From: Verrucomicrobiota bacterium
Lineage (GTDB): Bacteria; Verrucomicrobiota; Verrucomicrobiia; Verrucomicrobiales; DEV007
Reading direction: 5' to 3'
DNA length: 58,066 nt
Assembly (NCBI GenBank): GCA_003402735.1
Contig: QQNE01000013.1
Location: forward strand, 1-58,066
Shown here: positions 1 through 7,374 of the stretch, piece after piece
How positions within the stretch are numbered: position 1 is the first letter of the stretch
Layout of the letters: each line of letters opens with the position of its first letter
The notes under the pieces: generated by a model
Seen by the model: only the letters and a program-made list of their open reading frames with translations
The model's database searches: none
Told to the model about the DNA's origin: nothing
Position numbers and translations under genes: made by a program

Positions 1-69
1 GGTTAGCTGGGTGAATACTGGCATCGTACAACGGGAATTGTTTCGGCAGCCAGAATAACCCAGCTAACC
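1..69. repeat. 12-bp perfect inverted repeat at the left edge
   Basis: GGTTAGCTGGGT at 1-12 is repeated as its exact reverse complement at 58-69, with 45 bases between the arms. It may be a cruciform, or the two ends of a very small element. The left arm lies on the window edge, so a longer arm cannot be excluded. No coding sequence is visible between the arms. Confidence 0.5.
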
Positions 70-104
70 TTATTTTCCATAGCTCCGTTGCACTTCAGCG
101 TTGA

Positions 105-260
105 ATCCAGGTAGCAAATAGGCTATGCATTGCAGTCATCAAAGAACTAGAACGCGTTGGACGTGGAGATCAAGCGACGTTGAGGGTTGAATTCGAGTTC
201 GATAGTCACGACAATGTCAAAGCAAACTTCGAAGGGGATTATTTCCGTCGTCTTCGGTAA
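105..260 (+). pseudogene. C-terminal remnant of an unidentified gene
   Basis: An open frame runs from just after a stop at 102-104 to TAA at 258-260, about 51 codons, without an ATG, GTG or TTG in a useful place. The translation looks protein-like: an amphipathic part containing IKELERVG, then strand-like LRVEFEFDSHDNVKANF, ending in FRRLR. Its upstream end lies just beyond the inverted repeat at 1-69, which suggests that an insertion or deletion removed the 5' part. The family was not recognised. The strand-rich ending recalls small immunity-type proteins, but that is only an impression. Confidence 0.35.
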
Positions 261-263
261 GAA

Positions 264-283
264 TGCCACTCGCGTAAGTGGCA
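264..283. terminator. Stem-loop just after the gene remnant
   Basis: TGCCACT (264-270) pairs perfectly with AGTGGCA (277-283) around a 6-base loop, starting 3 bases after the TAA of the remnant. There is no T-run, so it is at best a weak or factor-dependent terminator, or just an RNA 3' end structure. Confidence 0.3.
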
Positions 284-669
284 ACGAACGCGCCCTTGCT
301 CACCTGTAAGAGTTCGGGGAAGCCGGGATGACAACGCGTCGGATTGAGTGAAGGTGCGGTGTGTCGAAAAAGGGGGGGCTAAATTGGCTGTTCTGACGTC
401 TAGCAGCCTGTTGAAAAGCGGCAGATTCTATCATAGGAAATCGTATAGTGCGAGGCTCTATGCGCCCTGATGGTTCCTGTAGGCAACTGATTCGTGCAGA
501 TGAAGCCGGACCCCAAAAATATTGGTTTGCCGAACACTGGCCTGAAGCATCGAAGCCGCAACTGCCGGTGGAGGGGAAGGGTGGGGTCCACGGGACGGAT
601 CCGAAGTGAGGATCGGCGGGCGGAATTCACTCGCCGGGTTCGGGAAGATCTGGCATGATCCGAGGAATC
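284..669. other. 386-bp stretch with no supported gene
   Basis: No credible coding frame was found. The segment at 403-418 (GCAGCCTGTTGAAAAG) resembles the terminal sequence found on some IS1182-like elements, but no partner end was seen. Together with the flanking remnants, this suggests old insertion and deletion scars. Confidence 0.3.
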
Positions 670-1236
670 ATGGAAGCGGAGAGATACACCCTGATCACGG
701 TCGAGGACTACCTTGAGGCGGAGCCGCGTTCCGAGGTCCGGCATGAGTATCTCTACGGCACGATCCATGCGATGGCCGGGGGATCGAAACGGCACAATGC
801 AATCAGCGGACAGATCTATCGCCTCATCGCGGGGCGGTTGGGTCGTGGGCCATGTCGTGCCTACATCGCTGACGTCAAGGTGCGGGTCCGGACCCGTTTG
901 GGGGAGATTTTCTATTACCCGGACGTCATGGTCGGCTGCGACCCGACGGACCTTCACGAGTTTTACCTCGAGCGTCCTTCGATCCTGTTCGAGGTGACGA
1001 GCCCGTCGACTGAACTCACGGACCGTCGCGAGAAATTGACCGCCTACCAGAGCCTCGCTTCCCTCAGGCATTACGTCATCGTCTCCCAAGAGGGTCGGTC
1101 CGTGGAATGGTTCCGGCGCGCCGAGGACGGATGGGACCGGTTCATTCTGAAGGAGGCGCAGGACCGTCTCGAGTTCGGCGAGATCGAAGTGGGGATGTCT
1201 CTCGAGGAAATTTACGAGGGAATCGACTTCGCCTGA
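670..1236 (+). CDS. Uma2 family endonuclease-like protein (DUF820)
   Basis: The product is 188 residues when started at ATG 670; an in-frame ATG at 655 would add five residues. It belongs to the Uma2/DUF820 family, which has a PD-(D/E)XK restriction-endonuclease-like fold. Family hallmarks are visible: an N-terminal ...TVEDYLEAE...RHEYLYG segment, an HN pair in the first helix (KRHNAIS), the YPDVMV motif holding the likely catalytic Asp, then FEVTSPST with the likely Glu, and a Lys a few residues on (REKLTAY). Function in vivo is not established for most members, which occur in many copies in PVC bacteria and cyanobacteria and often sit beside mobile elements, as here. It stands alone, with degraded sequence on both sides, and appears intact. 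Confidence 0.85.
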   Translation: MEAERYTLITVEDYLEAEPRSEVRHEYLYGTIHAMAGGSKRHNAISGQIYRLIAGRLGRGPCRAYIADVKVRVRTRLGEIFYYPDVMVGCDPTDLHEFYLERPSILFEVTSPSTELTDRREKLTAYQSLASLRHYVIVSQEGRSVEWFRRAEDGWDRFILKEAQDRLEFGEIEVGMSLEEIYEGIDFA

Positions 1237-1395
1237 GTCTCCGGGTTCACGCCGCGATCCCGTGTTTCGCGAGCCGACTGCAAAGGATTTGCTTTTGGAG
1301 CCCGGCCGCCCGCGAGTCAACGGTCCGCGTGGGAGGGTGAGTGTTCGGCGAACTTCGCGGTCACCAGCTGGCCGTTTTCCAAGACGGGATATAGT

Positions 1396-1440
1396 CAAAA
1401 GTTGTGGTGGGAGCAGGCGCTGGCATCCTGGCAAAACAAC
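1396..1440. repeat. Dispersed repeat, copy A
   Basis: This 45-bp segment matches 53555-53600 at about 38 of 46 aligned positions with one gap. Both share CAAAAG at the left and CCTGGC-AAACAAC at the right. Copy A covers the first codons of the reading frame of the transposase remnant; copy B lies in the gap after the araC-type gene. Two similar copies 52 kb apart in non-coding or decayed sequence suggest a dispersed repeat family or the scar of one. Confidence 0.45.
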
Positions 1441-2090
1441 AACAACAGACCGCCACAGTGACCACCGCCAACCCTGACATACTCTCATTCAGCGTCGAGA
1501 AGGCCGCAACTGAAGTTTGCCGCTCCCAGCTCGAACGGGGGCTCCGGGAAGGGGCGATCCGCCTGCTCATCGATGCGCTGGAATGCGAGATCGCCGACTT
1601 TATCGAAGAACACCGAGATCTCCGCGACCGCGGGGGACGCCAGGCCGTCGTGCGCAATGGCCACGCCAGGACGAGGACCATTCAGACCGGGCTCGGGCCG
1701 GTCGAGGTCCAGGTGCCCCGGGCGCGCGACCGCAACAAGGCCCTCAAGTTCACCAGCAAGATCCTGACGCCCTATCCCGCATCTCTCAAGCTTTCGCTGC
1801 TGCGGCTTGCCCAAGGGCATTCCTGCTGCGTTCCGCTCGAATTCCCGGATTCGCGGTATGTCGGCATACCGCTCTCCCTGGAATCCTTCGCGCGCCTTGC
1901 AGGCAGTGCCATTTGGCGGCGCCTCGCGACGTGATTCTTGAGAAATGCGGGTTATCTGCGGCGGGTCCCCTCGATCGACAACCTGATCCCCACGCTCTAC
2001 CTCAAGGGTGTCTCCGACGAGCAGATGGGGGAGGCGCTCGCCGCCATCCTCGGGCAAGGGGCAGCCGGGCTGTCGGCGGCCAGCGTGCGT
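1404..2090 (+). pseudogene. IS256-type (mutator) transposase remnant, interrupted and truncated
   Basis: The reading frame encodes the N-terminal part of an IS256-family DDE transposase: the segment ending in ADFIEEHRDLR, then the conserved RNGHARTRTIQTGLGPVEV and VPRARDRN. The frame resumes after an insertion with LRRVPSIDNLIPTLYLKG and EALAAILGQGAAGLSA, the segment that precedes the catalytic core. Both halves are in the same frame and join cleanly if bases about 1775-1954 are removed. The inserted element adds an in-frame stop at 1932-1934. Homology ends near 2085-2090, a few bases before the stop codon of mfd at 2103, so most of the DDE catalytic domain is gone. It cannot encode an active transposase. 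The first ~15 codons lie in a dispersed repeat, so the true original start was probably further in. Confidence 0.8.
1775..1952. mobile_element. MITE-like element with 15-bp terminal inverted repeats and an internal hairpin
   Basis: The ends CCCGCATCTCTCAAG (1776-1790) and CTTGAGAAATGCGGG (1937-1951) are inverted repeats with one mismatch. The flanks carry TA (or TAT) at 1773-1775 and again at 1953-1955, as expected for a target duplication. Removing one element plus one TA restores the IS256 transposase frame (TPY joined to LRR). The interior has no transposase. It has a short stem (CGAAT/ATTCG, 1838-1853) directly followed by a perfect 8-bp stem with a TCGG tetraloop (1853-1872). A small non-autonomous element mobilised in trans is the simplest reading. 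The TA duplication would fit an IS630/Tc1-like mobiliser, but the family is not identified. Confidence 0.65.
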
Positions 2091-2102
2091 TGGCGACCGG
2101 CG

Positions 2103-5100
2103 TCAGAGGGACTTCACGAGGTCCAACGCCTCCAGGAGGCGTTCTTTTGGGTTTTTGGCTTCCAGGCGAGGATATTTGCCCTCGATCTGAATTCCGCGCC
2201 CGTTCCGTGTCAGGATCAGTTTGTCCTCTTTGATTTCGCAAATGGCGACCTGTTTGTGGGCGCAGCGGACCTTGAGTTCGGTGGCGCGGAGGAGGTTTTC
2301 GGCTTCTGCGGGGCGTTTGCCGAAGCGGTCCTGCCAGTTGCGCATGATGGTGTTGAGGTCGGTGATGGTGGAGACTTCAGCCAGTTCCCGGTAACCGGTG
2401 ATGCGGTGTTTGGGGTCTGTCATGTAGCTCACGGGGAGATAGGCCGGAAGTTTGCCGCGCGGGGCGTAGGCGTATTCGCTCTCGCTGCTGCAGAGGAAGT
2501 CGATGCTCAGGGTCACGTCGATGGTTCGCGTGGTCCGTTCTCCTTTGAGTTTGGCGATCGATTGTTTCAGGAGACGGCAATAGAGATCGAACCCGACGGC
2601 GGCGATGTGACCGCTTTGTTGGGTGCCCAGGAGATTTCCGGCGCCGCGGATTTCCAGGTCGCGCATGGCGATTTTGAAGCCGGAACCGAGAGCGGTGTAT
2701 TGCTTGATGGCGGTGATGCGGCGCCGGGCATCGCCGACGGTGAGGAGGTCCCGTGGGATGAGAAGGATGGCATAGGCCTTGGCTCCGGAACGGCCGACCC
2801 GTCCGCGCAGTTGATAGAGGTCCGCCAGTCCGAAGCGGTCCGCGCGGTCGATGATGATGGTGTTGGCGTTGGGGATATCGACGCCGCTTTCGATGATCGT
2901 GGTGCTGACGAGAACATCGAACTCGTGGTTGATGAACCGGTTCATCACGTCCTCGAGCTGGCCTTCCTCCATTTGTCCATGGCCCACGCCGATGCGGGCT
3001 CCGGGGACGAGCTTCTCGAGTTTTTCCTTGAAGCTGAGGATCGACTGGACGCGGTTGTGGAGGAAGAAGACTTGACCCTGGCGGTGCAACTCGCGTTCGA
3101 TGGCCTGTTTGATGATCCGCTCGTCGTAAGGGCAAATCGTGGTGGAGACGGGGATCCGGTTCGGCGGCGGGGTGTCGATCGTGGACATGTCCTTCACCCC
3201 CATGAGTGAGAGATACAGGGTTCGCGGGATGGGCGTGGCGGAGAGGGTGAGGATGTCGACCTTCCGAAAGAGTTCCTTGAAGCGTTCCTTGTGCTTCACG
3301 CCGAAGCGTTGCTCTTCATCGATGATCACCAGGCCGAGTTTGGAGAAGGAGACATCCTGGGAGATGAGGCGGTGGGTTCCGATGACGATGTCCACGGTTC
3401 CGGCGGCGGTGGCCTGGAGGGTCTTGCGCTGTTCCGCCGGGGTGCGGTAGCGGCTCAGCAGACCGATGTTGACCGGGTAATCCGACATCCGTTCCCGGAA
3501 ATTCTGGTAATGTTGTTGGGCCAGGACCGTGGTGGGGACAAGGAGGGCCACTTGGCGCCCGCTCATCACGGCCTTGAACGCGGCGCGGATGGCCACTTCG
3601 GTTTTGCCGAAGCCGACGTCTCCGCAGATGAGCCGGTCCATCGGAGGGCCGGACTCCATGTCTTGTTTGACCTGGGCGATGGCGGTGAGCTGGTCCGGGG
3701 TTTCCTGATGGAGGAAGGAGTTCTCGAACTCCCACTGCCATTTGGTGTCCGGGGCGTGAACGTAGGGTTTGCTCGTGGTCCGTTCCGCCTGGGTGTTGAG
3801 GAGGTGGGCCGCGTAGTCGAGGATCGATTTCTCCGCCTTTTCCCGGGTGCGGTTCCAGCGTTTGCCTCCGAGCTGATCGAGTTCGGGCTTGGCCTTGCCG
3901 ACCCCGACGTAGCGGTTGATCAAGTGGGATTGGTCAACGGGCACGTAGAGCGTCGCTTCTTCCGCGTAACGGATGGTGATGACCTCGACGCCCTCCCGTT
4001 TCTGAATCCCGAGGAATTTGCCGATTCCGTATTCGTGGTGGACGACGTAATCCCCTTCCGCGTATTCGCGCAGGTCGGCTTCCCCGGTGACGCGGCGTTG
4101 TTTGAGGCGTTTTTCCGAGAGCCGCCGGGTGCGCAGGTGCTGGTAACGGCCGAAGATTTCGGCGTCGGAAAGCACCGCCAGGGAGGCCGACGGGATGGTG
4201 AAGCCGCGTTCCAGACGTCCCAGGACCGGTTGGATCAGGCCGCTGGAAAGGAATCCGGCATCGACCAATTCCGCAAAGCGCTCCCGTTCGCCCTCCGTGT
4301 TGAAGATCATGGCGACGTGCCATCCGTCGGCATGCCAGTCGTGCATCTGGCGGATGAACTGGGTGCGGCGCACTTCTTGAAGCACGAAATCCCCGGCGGC
4401 AAACGCGCCGAGCGGGTTGTCGAAGCAGGCGAGCCGGGCGTTCTCCGGTTCGCCCCCGGAGAGAATGGTGTGGTCGGCCCGAGATTTGGCGTCGCATTCC
4501 ACGCCGATCACCAGATCTCCCGGTTGGAGATAGGAGGCGAGTGGGCAATGACTCCCCTCCGAGCTGGCCTGGAGGAGGATCGAGACCGAGGGCACCCGGG
4601 CGGTGGAAATCTGTTCATCCACGTCGAATTCGCGGAGCGATTCGACTTCATCGTCGAACAGTTCGATGCGGGAAGGGACGGCGTTCTGCCAGGAAAAGAC
4701 GTCGAGGATGCCGCCCCGGAGGGCGAACTGGCCGCGTTGGAAGACCTGTGGGATCCGTTCATAGCCGGCCTCTTCGAGTTGAGTGAGCAGGGACGGCAGA
4801 TCGATCCGTTCGCCCAACGAGAGCCGGACCTCGTCTTTTTGGAGGGAGCCGGGGGCGGGAACGGTGTCGCCCAGGCTCTCTTCACAAAGAATGATGACCT
4901 GGCGTTCCTCCGGCTTGGCGGAACTGCCCATCAGATTCAGGATGGCGAGCCGGTCCGCAGCGATGTCCGGGTCCGGCAAGGCGTCGGCAAAGCCGGAGAA
5001 CTCGAGCTCCGGAAAGAACTGGGAGGCAATGCCCCAGACGCGGAGGTCGTGGTGCATCTGTTCCTGGATGCGCACGTCCCGGCAGACGACCCAGGTTCGC

Positions 5101-5264
5101 GGGGCGGTGGAGCCGCGGAGCAGGGCCGCGGTGACAAAGGGTAGGGCCGGTTCGGCCACCTGGGACAGTTCCGGACTCCCGGCCAAATCCGGGAAGCGCG
5201 CGGACGAGGCAAACCACTCGGGAGCGGGGAGAAGGGGTGGGGAAGTAGTGGCCAGAGCCTCCAT
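2103..5264 (-). CDS. mfd: Transcription-repair coupling factor Mfd
   Basis: Mfd is a DNA translocase that removes RNA polymerase stalled at lesions and recruits UvrA. The product is 1053 residues, near the usual 1100-1150. The ATG at 5264 is chosen because a longer frame would run into the divergent gene that begins at 5381. Domains in order are an N-terminal UvrB-like region (about 1-380), a CarD/RID polymerase-interaction domain (about 390-455, with EGDYVVHHEYGIGKFLG), an SF2 helicase core with Walker A GDVGFGKT (about 546-553) and the Mfd/RecG-type DEEQ box (about 647-650), helicase motif VI (QLRGRVGRS), and the C-terminal TRCF domain. The gene stands alone. Its stop codon lies a few bases from an IS256 remnant, so the IS truncation stopped just short of it. 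Confidence 0.97.
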   Translation of the reverse strand: MEALATTSPPLLPAPEWFASSARFPDLAGSPELSQVAEPALPFVTAALLRGSTAPRTWVVCRDVRIQEQMHHDLRVWGIASQFFPELEFSGFADALPDPDIAADRLAILNLMGSSAKPEERQVIILCEESLGDTVPAPGSLQKDEVRLSLGERIDLPSLLTQLEEAGYERIPQVFQRGQFALRGGILDVFSWQNAVPSRIELFDDEVESLREFDVDEQISTARVPSVSILLQASSEGSHCPLASYLQPGDLVIGVECDAKSRADHTILSGGEPENARLACFDNPLGAFAAGDFVLQEVRRTQFIRQMHDWHADGWHVAMIFNTEGERERFAELVDAGFLSSGLIQPVLGRLERGFTIPSASLAVLSDAEIFGRYQHLRTRRLSEKRLKQRRVTGEADLREYAEGDYVVHHEYGIGKFLGIQKREGVEVITIRYAEEATLYVPVDQSHLINRYVGVGKAKPELDQLGGKRWNRTREKAEKSILDYAAHLLNTQAERTTSKPYVHAPDTKWQWEFENSFLHQETPDQLTAIAQVKQDMESGPPMDRLICGDVGFGKTEVAIRAAFKAVMSGRQVALLVPTTVLAQQHYQNFRERMSDYPVNIGLLSRYRTPAEQRKTLQATAAGTVDIVIGTHRLISQDVSFSKLGLVIIDEEQRFGVKHKERFKELFRKVDILTLSATPIPRTLYLSLMGVKDMSTIDTPPPNRIPVSTTICPYDERIIKQAIERELHRQGQVFFLHNRVQSILSFKEKLEKLVPGARIGVGHGQMEEGQLEDVMNRFINHEFDVLVSTTIIESGVDIPNANTIIIDRADRFGLADLYQLRGRVGRSGAKAYAILLIPRDLLTVGDARRRITAIKQYTALGSGFKIAMRDLEIRGAGNLLGTQQSGHIAAVGFDLYCRLLKQSIAKLKGERTTRTIDVTLSIDFLCSSESEYAYAPRGKLPAYLPVSYMTDPKHRITGYRELAEVSTITDLNTIMRNWQDRFGKRPAEAENLLRATELKVRCAHKQVAICEIKEDKLILTRNGRGIQIEGKYPRLEAKNPKERLLEALDLVKSL

Positions 5265-5380
5265 GCGAGAACACGACAAGATCGCCGGAAAACCGGGTTC
5301 GGCAACGCCGGGCGAACAAAGAGCGGATACGCACGCGCAAATGCCTTGGATTTCAGGAAACGCTGGGGCAGGATGCACGG

Positions 5381-6280
5381 ATGAGAACCGGTTGGAAAAC
5401 GGCATGGTTGTTGGGATGTTTGCTGGTCGCGGGCCGGGCGGAGGAAATCCCGCTCTGGCCCACCAAGGCGCCGCTGGAGAACGGGTTGACGGGCCCGGAA
5501 GAGCCGAACCCGGCGGGATTTCGCAATGTTTCCGTGGCGACCCTGCGTCCGTTCCTGGTGCCGAAAGCGGAGGGACCGGTGGCGGCGGTCGTCGTCATTC
5601 CCGGGGGCGGTTACGGAAGCGTCTGCACCCTGACCGAGGGGACGCCGATCGCCGAGTGGTTGCTCAAACGGGGCATCGCCGCCTTTGTGCTCAAGTATCG
5701 GCTTCCCAACGGGCATTGGGAAGTGCCGCTGATGGACGCCCGCCGTGCGATCCGTCTGGTCCGTGCCCGAGCCGGAGAGTGGAACGTGGACCCGGCCAAA
5801 ATCGGGGTTTGGGGATTTTCGGCGGGTGGACACCTGGCCTCGTTCGTCTCCACGGCGGGAGAGAACGAGGGGGACCTGGAGGGGACGCTGATCGATCCTG
5901 GTTCGGCTCGGCCCGATTTTTCGATCCTCTTTTACCCGGTGATTTCCATGGAAGACGGCATCGGTCACCGGGGATCGCGGCGCAATCTCACCGGTTCGGA
6001 CTCAGCGGCGGAGGGGGCGCGGTTTTCGACGGATTTGCGGGTGAGTGCCGGGACTCCGCCGGCGTGGCTGTTGCACGCCATGGACGACGGCGGCGTTTCC
6101 GTGGAAAATTCGGTGCGTTATGTGTTGGCCCTGCGCCGCCACGGAATTGCGGCCGAGGCGATGTTCTATGAGAAGGGGGGGCACGGACCCAAGGCGTTTC
6201 AGACAAACCCATCCTGGGAACGCGCGCTTGAGGATTGGCTGAGCCGGCGCGATTTGCTGATCAGGGAGCGGAACAAATGA
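5381..6280 (+). CDS. Secreted alpha/beta hydrolase (acetyl-xylan-esterase / BD-FAE type)
   Basis: A 299-residue hydrolase with a signal peptide (hydrophobic core WLLGCLLVAG, cleavage near A20). The oxyanion-hole motif PGGGYG lies near residue 75 and the nucleophile elbow G-F-S-A-G has Ser147. The likely Asp is in the HAMDDGGV segment and the His in GGHGPKAF near the C-terminus. Family members in PVC bacteria are annotated as xylan esterases or lipases and usually deacylate plant or algal polysaccharides; the substrate here is inferred only. The gene is divergent from mfd. Its TGA overlaps the ATG of the next gene (ATGA at 6277), so the two are translationally coupled. Confidence 0.85.
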   Translation: MRTGWKTAWLLGCLLVAGRAEEIPLWPTKAPLENGLTGPEEPNPAGFRNVSVATLRPFLVPKAEGPVAAVVVIPGGGYGSVCTLTEGTPIAEWLLKRGIAAFVLKYRLPNGHWEVPLMDARRAIRLVRARAGEWNVDPAKIGVWGFSAGGHLASFVSTAGENEGDLEGTLIDPGSARPDFSILFYPVISMEDGIGHRGSRRNLTGSDSAAEGARFSTDLRVSAGTPPAWLLHAMDDGGVSVENSVRYVLALRRHGIAAEAMFYEKGGHGPKAFQTNPSWERALEDWLSRRDLLIRERNK

Positions 6281-7293
6281 ACGAGGTGTCCATCGAAAAC
6301 CTTCGGGACCGGCTGGAGTTCCGGGGGGTCAAAATGAAGGTCCCGAGCACGGTGCGCCGCGAGTTTCGCCGTTTTCGCGGGGAGGAAGTGGCGGTGGATG
6401 CGACCGGAGCGCGCAGCGCGATCTGGCTGACGCCGGCGGAGGCGGAGCTTTTCGGGGTGAAGGAGGCGGCGACGCTGATGCCGCCGGTTGCGGAGTTTGC
6501 GGATCCGCCCCAGGTAGGGCGGCTTGCCTTCGCCAATTTTTGGCACGACGGGGAAAATTGGGTGGCGGTGGTGCAACCGACGGAAGTGCAGAACGTCATC
6601 GTGCAGCAGGAAATTTTCCTGCGCAGCCCGATCTTCAAGCGGCCTCTGGCAGCTCACGGGCAGATCCGTTTCATCTTTCGGGAAGGGGCCCACTTGGAGT
6701 TGCACCCTCAGGAAGCGGGGCAGGCCCCTTATGCCGGCAGGCCGGTGGATGACATCGTGGTCAGCGCGGAAGCGGTCCGGCCCCAGATCGAGGGCTTTCC
6801 GGCGTTCGATCTGATCGGCGGCGCGAAAGGCTGGTTCCGGCAGTCGATGCGCTTCATCTCCACCGAGGACAAGGCGGAGCGCATGATGGAGACGGGGCAC
6901 ACCGTCCACCAGTTCCTTCTCCATCTGCAGGGGGAGGAACCGCAGCGGGTCTTTTTGGAGGCGGTGCGGCGCGCCAACGAGATCGGGCTGGACATGCCCT
7001 ACAATCTGCTGGCGATCGGGGGGACGCAGTGTGTCTATGAAATGTTCAATATCCTGGACCGCTCGGTCGTGAAGCGCCGGAAAAAACCGGGTTGGTCTTC
7101 GCGCCTCTTCCAGATGTTTGATCGCATGCCCCTGATGGTGGGCCAATACCTCAGCCATCGCGGGCTTCGTTACACGGAACCGACCGGAGTGACGTTTCCC
7201 ACCTTGAACGAGGAATGGGCGATGAGCGAGGAAGCGAAGCGGCGGTTGGAGCGCAAGCTGGAACGATTTGGCCCCTGTCAGGGAGGGGGGTGA
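6277..7293 (+). CDS. Hypothetical protein coupled to the esterase gene
   Basis: 338 residues, started at ATG 6277, which overlaps the upstream stop (ATGA). No signal peptide or membrane segment is apparent, so it should be cytoplasmic. It has a mixed alpha/beta composition, with an N-terminal basic stretch (VPSTVRREFRRFR), a middle beta-rich part, and a C-terminal part containing IGGTQCVYEMFNILD and a run of charged helix. The family was not recognised with confidence. Coupling to a secreted esterase implies co-expression but does not reveal a role. The C-terminal tail ends in a glycine run. Confidence 0.75.
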   Translation: MNEVSIENLRDRLEFRGVKMKVPSTVRREFRRFRGEEVAVDATGARSAIWLTPAEAELFGVKEAATLMPPVAEFADPPQVGRLAFANFWHDGENWVAVVQPTEVQNVIVQQEIFLRSPIFKRPLAAHGQIRFIFREGAHLELHPQEAGQAPYAGRPVDDIVVSAEAVRPQIEGFPAFDLIGGAKGWFRQSMRFISTEDKAERMMETGHTVHQFLLHLQGEEPQRVFLEAVRRANEIGLDMPYNLLAIGGTQCVYEMFNILDRSVVKRRKKPGWSSRLFQMFDRMPLMVGQYLSHRGLRYTEPTGVTFPTLNEEWAMSEEAKRRLERKLERFGPCQGGG

Positions 7294-7330
7294 GGCGGCG
7301 CGAGACCGCAGGGGAAGGGAGAGAGCGGCA

Positions 7331-7370
7331 TTAAATTATTTGAAAAATTATAATTTTCATAATAATTTAA
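7331..7370. promoter_or_regulatory. 40-bp AT-only palindrome ending 4 bases before the sulfatase start
   Basis: TTAAATTATT (7331-7340) is mirrored by AATAATTTAA (7361-7370), and inside these TGAAAA (7341-7346) is mirrored by TTTTCA, with a single extra base. The 40-bp block is nearly all A/T in a GC-rich region. The ATG follows at 7375. No usual Shine-Dalgarno is present; AAAAGA is the only purine run. It could be an operator, a promoter -10 region, or an RNA hairpin that controls access to the start codon. Confidence 0.55.
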
Positions 7371-7374
7371 AAGA

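Noticed and set aside
403..418. Possible IS1182-type terminal sequence
   Set aside because: The match is short and no second end or transposase was found, so it is only mentioned in the description of the gap.
400..1488. Long reverse-strand frame (362 codons) over the left edge
   Set aside because: It is antisense to the clearly homologous Uma2 gene, is Arg/Pro-rich and shows no motif.
3291..5144. 617-codon forward frame inside mfd
   Set aside because: It is the mirror of mfd in high-GC sequence; composition is typical of an antisense shadow.
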